Origin: Lunularia cruciata
Taxonomy: Eukaryota > Streptophyta > Marchantiopsida > Lunulariales > Lunulariaceae
Direction of reading: 5' to 3'
Assembly (NCBI GenBank): GCA_948567375.1
Contig: OX419756.1
Span: forward strand, 21,829,001 to 21,893,000
Length of the DNA: 64,000 nucleotides
The notes under the pieces are model-generated. The model ran no database searches. It saw only the letters and a program-made list of their open reading frames with translations, and was not told the DNA's origin. This document shows, piece after piece, positions 30,421 to 41,639 of the stretch. Position numbers and translations under genes: made by a program. Position 1 is the stretch's first letter; the number at the start of each line of letters is the position of its first letter.

Positions 30421-31580
30421 AGGCACTACATACAACATCCATGGCTCCTAGACCTCCTAGTGTAGGTGTGGAAGGTGGTGATGGGATGCATGATGGACTG
30501 GACTATCTATTAGTCAGCCACCTACTACTACACAAATTGAGTCTAGCATGATGTTGGAAGCTGCTTAGCTGATTATGCACTTTTTATTATTCTCAACCAA
30601 TGATATGTACATTGAGAACTGACCCAACCCTAGTGTTTCAATTGGCTGTCACGCTTTGTGACAATAGGGGTGATGTAGTTCCTACTACTAGAGCAGAGGT
30701 GGTTGATAGTAGAGTTGACTTGGTTGAGGAGCATAAGATCCACTCAATGACAAGTGGTTTATGGCAGGTAGCAACAACTAGATTGGAGGAGTTACCATCT
30801 AGACCGGCCTTTGAGCGAGCATGGTTTACACCTAAGGTTGTCCTATTGGATAACCAAAGGGGTATTTTTCATTTAGTGGGACCTTCAAGGAAGGTCTATA
30901 CACCACAAAGTCTTACTAGACTTTGGTATGCATCTCCTTATATTGGAGAAGGTTGAATTGTTGGTATGGAGTTATGGAAGACCGATGTAGAGAGGTATCC
31001 ATTTCAGATCTAGACATCTCTAGGTGGTGGTTCTACATAGTACATCACTTGTGGAGAGCTTGTTGTTCAGATTCAGCGTGGTCATTCAATTGATAGCCCT
31101 GTGGTGAGAGCTTAGGCCATTGCAACTATAGTTGAGTCATATGATGTGCTAGGTGGGAGAGCAATGTTATACCTCATGGGTTTCAGTATTGACAATTGAG
31201 AGGATATAGCCTCCTATAGAATAGGTTGGCAGTATGGTGAGAGACAAGTATGTTGCCTACCAGTACGCTTTAGTAGTGGTAGTCTTGGCTCACTACAGTC
31301 CGAGACCATGGCAACATCAGTTTCAGCTTTCAATGGTTTTGTTACTTGGCCTGTGACTTGTTGGAGTGGAACGTCAATGCAAAAGATAATCCAATACTAG
31401 AGGAGATCACTCAGATTTGGATTACAAGTGGGATCATTCCATCCACCTTGGATATCTCATTGTGGAGTTCTGAGAAGGCATTGCAACAACATGTAGATCA
31501 ATTAGTGCAACAGGCTGGGAGCCTTTGTACCACCAATAGACTAGTGTGAGAATGAGCCTCTAGAGTCAACTACCTTGATA
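30421..31580 (+). pseudogene. Protease region, copy B
   Basis: The open stretch at 30600-30956 matches the pre-protease part of copies A and C (VVLLDNQRGIFHLVGPSRKVYT). Where the others have LLDSGAQPL, copy B has lost bases and is out of frame, so the protease active site is destroyed. Downstream remnants match the SSEKALQQHVDQLVQQAG segment before the methyltransferase. Confidence 0.7.
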
Positions 31581-31589
31581 CCTCTAGAT

Positions 31590-32640
31590 ACCGCACTCAT
31601 TGCTTGGTAGTATCCAATAGAAAGAGTATGTCTATTGGAGTTGTTTGGTGAGATTAGCACCGGACTAGCTACGGTACTCCAAGCGGGTATATGAGTACAA
31701 AAGTATTTGTATGTGTAGAGAGGTGAGATTGCTAGACAAGTCTCTCTCCATCATGTGGCACACTTGGCCTATCAGTATCCTAAGTTATTACTGATCTCAA
31801 TAGTCAAGGGTTACCAAAAGGCCCTACCAGCCAACAAACATTTCATTTTTAGGGGCGCATGATCTAGAGAGACATAGGCCTATTCATTTGGTGATTTTTG
31901 AATGGCTATGTTAGGGGCATACACGTGTTGGCCGGGGCTTGGATCTTCAAGATCCCTATTCTAGTGTGTTTGGGGAGATGTTATGGATACTATGACATCT
32001 CTAGGTTCATCAATCTATTTCTCCCACTTACATTTTGGAGAACATCCCTTTGATGGTGATTCTTGTACCCGGGTGGTGGCGAGTACACATCAGGTCCATT
32101 CTTGGATGGGACCTATTGTGTTGTTAGATGCAGCTAGAGTGGGATCACAAGCTCGTTGTCTTCATCTTTGGTAGACAACAATGTTCTCCAAAATGTAAGC
32201 AAGAGAGGTTCTATAGTATGCTTATGACAAGATTCAATGACTAGACCATATCATTGTTGATGACATCTTGGATGTTGGGCATCAGTTTTAGATAGTGGTA
32301 GTGGCTGATAGGTCAACTATGGTAGTGGTGAACCTAGTTGGACAGCCCAAAGCTACTTTTTCTACACTTATGGGTTTCCCATGTTCCCATGCTTTTCAAG
32401 AGGGAGGTCTTGGACTGGTTTGGGACTCACAATTGCAGCAATTGGTAGAGCCTAGTGTCAATGAGAGAGAGCGTGCAATGGGTTTTTGCACCAATATTAC
32501 CGTTGGTCCAGTAGTGTTAGAGGCATCCAAGCATCAACTATTAGGTCAAGCTATGGACCTGAATTTTTTTACTTGGATTGTAAGCCTTGGTTTGGTGGAG
32601 CAGCATAGGATGCATTTGATAGGCATCACCACTCGGGCAT
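31590..32640 (+). pseudogene. DNA methyltransferase remnant, copy B
   Basis: Motif I reads LLELFGEISTG near 31636 and the C-terminal motifs are kept (ERERAMGFCTNIT, LGQAMDLNFFTWIV, 32295-32816 frame). The catalytic motif is lost: where A and C read GWPCQG, copy B reads W-L-C-stop at about 31906, so this copy cannot methylate. It keeps an in-frame CAA (SHAFQEGGLGLVWD) where copy C has a TGA, which shows the ancestral reading frame. Confidence 0.75.
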
Positions 32641-33019
32641 TTGCGAGCTCTATGCCTATCAATACAATTCAGGCACATGCTAGGGGCAATAGGCCGGATG
32701 GACTGGATATTCTTGGGACACAACTAGTGGCTACTAGGGAGAGTGATCTACTTGGAGTCCATCCAAGTGTGTGGTCTACTTGGATTACACCCTTGGTCTA
32801 TTTGGGATGTAACTAGAAGACATATGGAGCTTGCAGCCAAAGTAGAAGGAGTTTTTCACACTACGATTGGGACCTCTAGTGCTTGGGAGCATGAAACTAT
32901 TGCTCTCAAGGGCTCAATGTAGGAGCCAATCAATACAACTTCCACTCTTGTGTTAGTTATAGAGGATACTTGGGATCCAAATCTTGGACCCAAGCTTACA
33001 AGAGAGAAAAGACCAAGAC

Positions 33020-34420
33020 TTTGGAGGTTCTTGAGGAGCTAAAAAATTTGTTTTGCCTTCAGTGTGAAGGATTTGGGGTGCTTTAAAGGGACTTGGTATT
33101 CGGATTGAGGTTACTTTTTGATATGCAATATTCACGATACACAAGTTTTTTCACATCCTTATAGATATGGAGAGAGCATTGATTTAGAGCCGGAGTAGTG
33201 AACTTTTTGAGGCTGGTTTGTTGGAGATTTCACAAAGAGAGTATGCATCAGCTATAGTGATACCAGACAAGAAGGATATGCATGGAAACCACATAGATAG
33301 GCGGATGTGTAGAGACTACCATCCTATCAACCAACAGACTAGGGCTGATTGGTATATCATGCCTATAGAGGAGATCTTTGATGCAATTGGGCATGCAAAG
33401 GTCTTCAATACTTTGGATCTTCAAGCAAAATATGATGAGTATTGTATCAAAGAGGAAGATAAGTCCAAGATAACATTTTGGGTTATTGATCCTCATGGCA
33501 AGGATGTGTTATATCAGTGGAGGTTCTTACCATTTGGGTTAAAGAACATTCTTGTTGAGTTCCAAAGGGTCATGGATAGGATCTTAGCTGGATTGGATTT
33601 TGCTTGGTGTTATATTGATGACATTTTGGTCTATAGCACTACTATGGAGAGCATGAGAGACATTTTTTGGAGGCATTTGAGAGGTTGAAATCTCATGGTC
33701 TCAAATAACATCCTAGAAAGTGTAGGTTCTTCCGTGAGCAGGTTGAGTATTTGGATCACACTATTATCCTAGAGGACCTAGTGTCCAATAGACCAAAGTG
33801 GATGTTAATACATGTATTACTTGGCCTATGGATATGAGCAGAGTGTGAGCATTCCTTGGGTTGGTGAACTTCTATTGCCGCTATTTTAGAGGATTTAGTG
33901 CCATTGCCAAGGCCTTGACAAAGCTGACCAAGCTAGCTCAAGAGTGGTTTTGGGAGGATGAGCAAGAGAGAGCTTTTGTAGAGCTCCAAGAGAAGTTGAC
34001 ATTTGCTCCTATTTTGAGGAAACCAATCAAAGGACGACCATTTTAGGTTCACACTAATTGGATTATGTTGGGGCTTGGAGCAATGCTCACCCAGCATGAT
34101 GATGAGAAGAAGGAGTTTATGGTGGCCTATGCTAGTCATTCCAACAATTCACCGGAAGAAAAGTATAGTTTATATGAAGGAGAGTGCTTGGTAGCAATTT
34201 GGGCAGTAGCACATTTTTATGTTATCTATTTGGTAACGCCTTTATTCTCATCATTGATGGTTAGCTACTGTAGTGGTTGATAGAATCCAACAATCTTTTA
34301 GGGAAGCTTACATGATGGGCTCTGATTTTATAGGAGTATGATTTCATGATGATTCATAAACTTGGAGTGGTGAACAATGATGCAGATGGGTTGAGTAGAA
34401 ACCCATGTCCCAACCAGCAA
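33020..34420 (+). pseudogene. RT and RNase H, copy B
   Basis: A 156-codon open stretch (33218-33688) carries RT motifs RMCRDYHPINQQTRADWYIMP, FLPFGLKN and WCYIDDILVYSTT with the catalytic YIDD intact. RNase H follows: FYCRYFRGFSAIAKALTKLT, then VAYASHSNNSPEEKYSLYEGE. Stops and frame changes at about 33705 and 34265 break it. Confidence 0.8.
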
Positions 34421-34509
34421 GATTAGACCGGAGCATGTTGGCATGGGAGACAGATGAGGAGATGGTGCCAGGCTAGTATGCATCTGCCTTTCTTTGTATA
34501 TCTTTTGAA

Positions 34510-35115
34510 GCTTTGGCGATATCTCTCTTAGCGCATATAGGAGGAGTTATTGACATCATATATCCAAAGAATGAAGAAAGTGGTATAGTTCAGCGTGACA
34601 TTCATAATGATGTGTTAATGATGGACTATCTTTCCATTGGTGTTGTGGGTAGCAAAGTTGGGGCCAAGGAGAGAGATTGTGTCCTTCAGCAAGCTAGACG
34701 GTTCAAATTGGAGGACAGAAATCTTCTTTGTATATGGGAGGATGGTAGAGTGCAAGTAGTACCACTTCCAACTCAGAGACCACAATTGGTCCGTCATGCT
34801 CATGAGGAGCTAGAACATTTTTGAGTAAAGCATACATATAGCTTAGTCCATAGTCATTATTGGTGGTGCGGTATGAAGACCAATGTGCAACATTTTTTTG
34901 CGAGATGTGTGGTTTGTGATTGAGTTAGAGTATCATTTAATACTCTTATGCCATAGTTATACCTAGTACCTATCATGGGATTGGGTCACTGTTGGAGTTT
35001 GGACTTTTTTGGACCTTTACCATTGACTATGAGACATCATTGGTATGTTTTGGTGATGGTGGAGCATTGCTCCAAGTGGATTGAGTTGGTGGCACTTCTT
35101 GACAAGTCTAGTGAA
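34510..35115 (+). pseudogene. Truncated integrase, copy B
   Basis: The open stretch at 34513-34824 matches the region before the integrase zinc finger and ends in RHAHEELEHF. Then FARCVVCD and WSLDFFGPLPLTM (first catalytic Asp) are readable up to SKWIELVALLDKSSE at 35115, where family identity ends. The rest of the integrase, the PHD finger and the right repeats are missing. Confidence 0.75.
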
Positions 35116-35753
35116 CTGCCAAAATAGCATGTAGTATGAGAGAGAGTGTGGATTGAACAGAGGACATAGAGGCACATGGATCCTAGTATACATACGTGGT
35201 TGGGCCAAACCTAGTAGAGATGCTTGGATAGGGCTTGCACCCGCATGTGCAAACAATGAGATCTCACTCTATGATGTGCAAGACCAATCCAACCCAAGGG
35301 CAATCGGGACATGATTGTGTGGACGTTGATGGTGTGGGGTATAAGAATGTATTGAAGCCCTTGGTGGAGGAGAATGATCCTAAGAGGATGATGGAGCAAT
35401 AGGAATGGGAGGAATCTCCGAACGATCATGTGGGGGCGGCTGGGGCGCTAAGGGTGAAAAGAATGTCTGAGGAAGAGGGAGGGTGTGGAGTATCCGTGGC
35501 GTAAAGAAGGGGGATAGGGGCAACAAGTGGTAGGGCATCCTCCATAGGGGAGTCTCCTTGTAGGAGTAGGAGTAGGAGTAGGAGTATAGGAGTATAGGAG
35601 TAGGAAATGACCTAGAAATGGACAAGTATAGGAGTAGGACATGACCTAGAAATGGAAAGGATACCATTTGCATACACCTCTGCAGCCCTAGATGTATGTT
35701 GAAAAGGTGACGTAAGGTCTATGCCCTACTTGCACATAAGGGTTGTGGGGGGC
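35116..35753. other. Unassigned stretch with Pro-rich minus-strand frames and a microsatellite
   Basis: Minus-strand frames (35673-35380) are Pro/Ser-rich, reminiscent of the low-complexity linker between copia integrase and RT, but no conserved motif confirms this. A (TAGGAG)n-type microsatellite lies at about 35562-35640. No gene is called. Confidence 0.35.
35562..35640. repeat. GGAGTA/TAGGAG microsatellite with a duplicated spacer
   Basis: Runs of TAGGAG and TATAGGAG units alternate with two copies of TAGGA(A/C)ATGACCTAGAAATGGA. Confidence 0.8.
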
Positions 35754-36493
35754 TGTAATACTCCAAGGACAAGAGAGAGAAGACTTAGATTTCACATTCA
35801 ATCATCTGATGCCCCAAAGGAGCACCTTCTCTTTATTATATAGACAAAGGGGATCTACTCCAAGGAAACTCTACCATAAGATTAGGCACACAAATAGGTG
35901 ACATGTAAGCAAGTTCCATCCTTGGATTACTTACTTGGATGGGTGACATGTCGGTCATGGTCATATCTGGTTGGTCAAACAAGTTTTGACTAGAGGGAAT
36001 CTTTTAGGGAATCTTCTTGTATGAATCTCAGAATCACATGGGTGAGGTATCGTTGGAAAACTCTCGATGAGACAAAGCATGGGAGGGGGAGAGAATGCAA
36101 ATCTGTATTCTTTTGGAAGAAAATTCTGCACATTTTTGAAGCCTAATTCATTAGTTTAGGTCTCCAAAATTGCTTTCAAAAATTTTAGATATATTTTGGT
36201 TCTTATTCTATTCGTACAAATCTTTTTTTGGTAATATCTCTTTCTGATCTGTTTAGTACATCACGTGTAACATTTTTCTAGATGTTACCAAATAAATTAT
36301 CACTTTTAAATCATATGTCTAGCTATTGATTCTAAGGTTTTCAAATCTATTTCAATTTCTATACTATTAGTAAAAGTAATCTTTTGATGATATTTCTATT
36401 TGATCTATTTTGAACATCATGTATAACATCATTCCAGATATATTTTAAACTAAATTTAACATCTAGATCATATGGCTAGTTCTTGGTATTAGA
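35754..36493 (-). repeat. Solo LTR of the chromovirus family at 44669-51285
   Basis: Reverse complement of the chromovirus LTR: TGTAATACTCCAAGGACAAG at one end and GGTATTAGA at the other, 740 bp against 739 and 750 bp in the full element. Flanking 5-mers are GGGGC (35749-35753) and GGGGT (36494-36498), a target duplication with one mismatch. No internal sequence, so it is a recombination-derived solo LTR, and it is older than the full copy given its divergence. Confidence 0.85.
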
Positions 36494-37685
36494 GGGGTGC
36501 TTGATGAAGAATGATACTTATAGTAATCACTCTATGGCTCCATGCCAAGGAATGAGGTGGATGCATAAGGAGATAAGCTACTGAAAGGCTATACAAAGAA
36601 GATGCCATGACAAAAGAAAAGACCTAGTAGATATATACACTTTGTCTCTTCCCAAAGGAGAAAAGTCTCTATCATACCGAGTCTTGAAACGGCGGCCATG
36701 AGATTCATCCTCCTTATTCGTTTTCTCTTTTGAGTTCTCAAAATGCAGAAACTGGACTACTCGGAAGGGAAGCTGTTTTTTCACATCCCCAGTACCGGAT
36801 GAAGAGCCAGATTGCATCCTCCGATCCTCTGATCTGTTACAAGATTTCCTTCAAGTAGACTCTTGGAAATTTCACACCTCTCAAGCATCAGTCGAGCACA
36901 CCCTTGCATGTCGATACCGGAAATCACTAGCAAGCCAAATCGTATGGCCCTCCACTCAAATCAAGCCCCAATTTTTCTTAGTGCTTTCTATTGGCTTCAA
37001 AGACTTGGCCCTGAGAGTCCTCAGCGAGCAATGCAATTAATTTGACAGAATTTCCACGAGTACTGAGATTTTATTTCTGAAAACAGTAGTATGATCTGTT
37101 TGGGTTGTATTTTGCCGCTTCAGAGTCGTGAAGTGTTGAGGACTGTCCATCTCAGAATTCTACTAGCTGCATGTGGAGCTCCAGAAGTTTAATAATCAAT
37201 GGCGATCCACTCGAGCCGTAATTCACAGGTCACGAACCTCGCTTTCAAGTATAAACTCCTGAAAGTGTGTTAAGTCCTTTCAGCTCCATCTGATCTGGTC
37301 CAGCGCTTCCCCACTCTACAATCGAATCTCCTCCAAATAAACAACAGTGTGAGCGCCAGAATTTCCACACCTCCATCTCTGCATCTCGATCTCCAATTTC
37401 TCACACACAATTTCTCTTTCTCTGGATCTCGATCTGCTTCCAATTTCTCACCCTCCCGTTCCACAAGTGCTCACGGAAATTCTAGTAGCATTGGTTTTCT
37501 TTTGGGAAAGAGATTACTCATAGTTCCAATATAGGTATTTAAATCATATTGATGTTTAAAGTATGATAGAGAAAACTATTGGCAAAGTAAAGACTACAAT
37601 TAAATACAAAATTCAAGACAAGAGAAAGGTAATTCACTTGAAAAACAATTCTCCTCGACACAAATAAAAAGGCTATTTGTAATAA
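36494..37685. other. Unassigned, possibly part of a host gene on the minus strand
   Basis: This stretch is less AT-rich than its neighbours. A minus-strand frame (36817-36578) reads QSGSSSGTGDVKKQLPFRVV and a following HFENSKEKTNKEDESHGRRF stretch, charged and exon-like but unknown to me. Another minus frame (37464-37270) is Arg/Glu-rich. Neither shows a known domain. It lies between a solo LTR and a copia LTR, so it could be surviving single-copy DNA. Confidence 0.35.
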
Positions 37686-37997
37686 TTATTAGATTACATA
37701 CCAAAAACCAAAACAACATACACACATTACACAAAGATGCGGGGTTCACCTGGGTGTGAGCTCCGTCCACAACAATGCTTCAAGAAAAACTTTATTGACT
37801 TTATAAGTGGTTCATCTCTAGGTGAGGCTACGTCTGTGAGAATGCTTCAAGAAAAACTTTATTGACTCAGGCTCACCACCACATCTGACATGCAAGTCCA
37901 GAGCTCCGACCTTCTCTCAGTTTACTCTCACCATAAACATGCACGAGAGCAATCCGGATAACAGGGTAACCCTAAGGCATAAGAGTAAAACCTAACA
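37686..37997 (-). repeat. 3' LTR of the minus-strand copia element
   Basis: On the minus strand TGTTAGGTTTTACTCTTATG to TGTAATCTAATAA, about 312 bp. It is longer than the related LTR at 6610-6852 because of an imperfect internal duplication of about 67 bp: AATGCTTCAAGAAAAACTTT occurs at 37774 and 37841. Confidence 0.8.
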
Positions 37998-38319
37998 AAC
38001 TCCCTCTTGACTCTTGTCTTGGGGTTAGTAACCTTACAACAATTTATCACGTGAAGTTCTAGAAAGACAACAAATCACTTGACCCCTCCTTTAAACTAGG
38101 ATAAGGTAGAACTTATAACCTTAGCCCATACAAGGATAGAGTAACCAAAACAGCCAAGGTCACTTCCAATGCTAGGTCAACCTACTCATGCTCTGCTTGC
38201 ACAACCTGCAGGGTACCACGATGCCTAGAGAAACTTTCTAAAGGTATGACTTTGGTAAAGGCATCAGCCGGGTTGAGCTTACCATCAATCTTGACTAGAT
38301 CAAGCATTTTCTCAAACAC

Positions 38320-39640
38320 AACTTGCCTAAGAAGTGGTATCTGATGTCTATATGCTTAACCTACTATCCATCACCTGATTTTCAGCTAGGTGTAAAGCAC
38401 TTTGATTGTCACAATGAAGCATTACATTGCCATGCATTAGCCCCATCTCAACAAGAAGTCTATCCAACCAAATTGCCTCCTTCACTGCTTCCAATGCTGC
38501 CACATGTTGCTGCGACATACTCTGCTTTTGTAGTAGATTGTGCAACACACTTTTGCAAGGTAGATCTCCAACTAATGCACCCACTACCAAGTGTGAATAC
38601 ATACCCCGTTGTTGACCTCCGCTTATCCAGATCTTGTCCATAGTCAGCATCTACATAGCTATCTAGTGATGCAACATTCATTGATCCTCTACCAAATAAG
38701 AGCCATTAGTCTAGTGTACTTTTCAAATACTTGAGAATCCACTTAATTGCTTCCCAATGAGTCCATCTTAGATTTGACATATACTTGCAAATCTTCCCTA
38801 TTGCCAGGGCAAGATCAGGTCTAGTGCAAGTCATCAAGTACATGAGACTCCCAAAGGCCTTCTCATAAGGAATGTTAGCCATCAAACCCTTCTCCACGAC
38901 ATCAGTGGGACAACATGCCGCAGAAAGCTTGAAATGAGGAGCTAGAGGAGTACTTACTAGTTTACAATTCTCCATGTTGAACCTAGTAAGTACCTTCCTG
39001 GAATAGTTACCATGTGTCAACCACAACTTACCAGTGCACAAGTTCCTCTTGGTCTCCATGCCTAATATCCTTGTGGCCAACCCTAGATCCTTCATCCTGA
39101 ACTCCAAACTTAAAAGCGCCTTGAGCTTCTTCACCTCGGATTTATCTTTGGCAGCTATCAACATTTCATCAAACATACAGCACAAGAATAATAAAGCATT
39201 AAAGGTTTTATTACTCACCGGTTTCATGTACACACAAGGATCAAATAAACTCCTATTGAAACCTTGAGCATGCATAACTCATCAAATCTCTTGTTCCATT
39301 GACAAGGTGCTTGCTTCAATCCATAGAAGGACTTGCACACCTTGTCCTCTTGGCCTTTCTTCACAAACCCCATGGGTTGTCTTATGAAGATCCTCTCATC
39401 CAAGGTTTCATAGAGAAACATCTTGACAACATCCATCTTATCTAAGCTAAGACCAAACATTGCAACAAGCATACACAATAGACGTATTGTGGAATACTTT
39501 TACAATCGGAGAAAAAACCTCATTGTAGTCCACTCCTTTCTCTTGAGTGAACCCCTTTGCTACCAACCTAGCCTTGTAGATCTTTGATTCCTCCTTAGGA
39601 TCCTCCTTCAACCTGTATATCCACTTGCAATCTATCACTT
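38320..39640 (-). pseudogene. Copia reverse transcriptase and RNase H (minus strand)
   Basis: The frame at 39638-39447 begins [20 protein letters not shown] and [15 protein letters not shown], the standard copia RT start. The next (39478-39224) has IRQPMGFVKKGQED and SFYGLKQAPCQWNKRFDE. The third (39275-38706) has SLFDPCVYMK, then LFLCCMFDEMLIA, where the usual YVDD(M/I) has become MFDE, and GSLMYLMTCTRPDLALA. RNase H follows (DADYGQDLDKRRSTTGYVF, CDNQSALHLAENQV). Few stops but several frameshifts; the catalytic Asp pair is altered, so it is inactive. Confidence 0.85.
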
Positions 39641-39844
39641 GTTGATCTTTAGTAACCTAACTAGCTTTCAAGTCTTGTTATCCCTCAAGGATTCCATCTC
39701 CCTCTCCATAAAACCAAACCACTCATCCTTCTCACTAGAAGAACATGCTTCCTTGTAGGATAAGGGTTCACCTTCTTCCAAGACCAAAGCATGAGCATCA
39801 TCCCCAAAAGTCAAGTCATCATCCAACACCTTAGTTGAATTAGT

Positions 39845-40664
39845 CCATGTACCATACCTATTTGGAGCTCACCTAGCATGTCTTGATGACCACTTGGATG
39901 AACTCTTTGCTTGATCTCCATGTGTAGGTCCAATGTGAGGCTGACCTAGCACATTTTATTGCTCACCAGCAACTACTTGCTCCACTTGTTCTTGCTCCTC
40001 AAGAACTTGCTATGCTATAGGAGCACCTCTTTCTTCCTCATCACTTAAGTGATCAATCTCCCACTCAACTAGATCTAGGGTGGGAGACTTGCCTTTTTTA
40101 GTGTCTTGAGCTTGAGCAATCTCCCCCTCCTTGAAGGATTTGGATTCATTTAAATATACATCCCTTTTGACCACAACCTTACATGCTATTGGATCCCGTA
40201 GCCTATAAGCCTTCACTCCACTTTTATAGCTAAGAAGAACATATCTCTTTGATCCATGCACCATATCTATTTGGAGCTCACCTAGCATGCCTTGATGACC
40301 TCTTGGATGAACTCTCTGCTTGATCTCCATATGTAGGTCCAATGTGAGGCTGACCTAGCAGATTTTATTGCTCACCAGCAACTACTTGCTCCACTTGTTC
40401 TTGCTTCTCAAGAACTTGCTCTGCTATAGGAGCACCTCCTTTCTCCTCGTCACTTAAGTGATCAATCTCCCACTCAACTAGATCCATGGTGGGAGACTTG
40501 CCTTTGTTAGTGTCGGGAGCCTAAGCATTCTCCCCCTCCTTGAATGATTTGGATTCATTGAAGATACATCCCTACTGACCACAACCTTACATGCTATTTG
40601 ATCCCATAGCCTATAAGCCTTCACTCCACTTTCATAGCTAAGAAAAACACATCTCTTTAACTTA
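39845..40664 (-). repeat. 410-bp tandem duplication inside the copia linker
   Basis: Unit 39845-40254 and unit 40255-40664 match closely, for example CTATTTGGAGCTCACCTAGCATG in both and GGCTGACCTAGCA(C/G)ATTTTATTGCTCACC in both. The period is not a multiple of three, so it would shift the polyprotein frame. It covers the linker between integrase and RT. Confidence 0.85.
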
Positions 40665-40950
40665 GCATCCAACTTGGACCTATTCTCCATAAGTGTGAGT
40701 GAATATGCATCACAACCAAATATCTTCAATCTACCATAATCATTTGGTCATTGATGTCTCAACTCATGTGGCATCTTGAAATTGATTTCACTAGATGGAG
40801 AAATATTTACCACATATGTTGCTATGTTGATAGCTTCTGCCCAAAACTCATGTGGCACCTTTGATTTGCTCAACATACTTAGTGCATGCTCCAACAATGT
40901 CCGGTTGAGCCGCTCAACAACACCATTCTACTACAAAGTATAAAATATGG
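40665..40950 (-). pseudogene. Copia integrase C-terminus (minus strand)
   Basis: On the minus strand FYTL, two TAG codons, NGVVERLNRT and then LSKSKVPHEFWAEAINIATY match the copia integrase, where the normal sequence is P-Q-Q-N-G-V. Both Gln codons have become TAG. It continues into KIFGCDAYSLTLMENRSKLD (40729 frame). The upstream catalytic core is absent. Confidence 0.8.
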
Positions 40951-40958
40951 TAAGGTAG

Positions 40959-41599
40959 TGTATTGTGCATATGCATATCACCACAAAACATACATTTTTG
41001 TCAACATTACACACTATAGAAGCACAACTCACACATAATTCATACATGGACTCTAAAGTGCCATAGTAATTAGTTTGTTTACACAACTCAAATCACACTC
41101 TTCAGATCAGTATTTGATCTATCAATCAATAATCTACCAACAATTGGGCACTAATTATAGTCAAGCCATATCCACTCTAGCTAAGAGACTCCAGGTGACG
41201 CTTGTAGATTTTCTATCCATTCTAGCCAAGAACTCGAAGGCTCAACAATAGAGAAGTGAGCTCTTTGGAGCTACACTTCTAAGGTATACTCCTGATTTTG
41301 ACCTAGGTCCCACACCAATGGTCCCATTGACAGCACATTGGTGCAAGTGATGGTGGATCCCACCATTTAGTAAGTACCTCAAACACAAAATCTAACCATC
41401 AAAAAGTAGTCTATGAATAATTGGCAAAAATACCTCTAAGTACTATCAATACTATTCCAATGTCCAAGCAATCTAGACACAAAGCTACAAATGGCATGAC
41501 AACTATTGTGTGTATACACAACATACATTGCTATCAACATCACACACTATAGAAGTATAACTCACACATAAGTCATACATGGACTCTAAAGTGCCACAA
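40959..41599 (-). repeat. Right terminal blocks B1-A2-B2 of copy D
   Basis: B1 begins TTGTGGCACTTTAGAGTC at 41599. A2 begins TGTCATGCCATTTGTAGC at 41501 and ends AACTAATTAC. B2 begins TATGGCACTTTAGAGTCC at 41065 and ends near ATGCACAATACA at 40959. Its A2 is closest to copy B. Confidence 0.8.
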
Positions 41600-41639
41600 C
41601 CTCCTTGCTGGCGGTTAGGTCCCTCTAACTCCAAATAAC

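Larger units (their letters stand above)
28548..35115 (+). mobile_element. MTase-gypsy copy B, degraded and 3'-truncated
   Basis: The left end TGTCATGCCATTT is at 28548, followed by an A1 block, a leader, and remnants of zinc knuckles, protease, methyltransferase, RT, RNase H and integrase in family order. Sequence identity to the family stops at 35115 within the integrase core, before the second Asp. Most of gag is missing between about 29800 and 29850. It is more diverged from A and C than they are from each other, so it is an older or separate subfamily copy. Confidence 0.85.
37686..40950 (-). mobile_element. Minus-strand Ty1/copia element, 5' part lost
   Basis: In minus orientation: integrase C-terminus (40950-40740), linker (40730-39850), RT (39638-38706), RNase H (38700-38320), polypurine tract AAGAGGGAGT and 3' LTR (37997-37686). 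The integrase upstream of the QQNG motif is missing because MTase-gypsy copy D sits at 40959. The LTR belongs to the same family as 6610-6852. Confidence 0.85.

Noticed and set aside
35116-35673. Pro/Ser-rich minus-strand ORFs as a host gene or copia linker
   Set aside because: Low-complexity composition with a microsatellite inside; no conserved motif on either side to support a gene.
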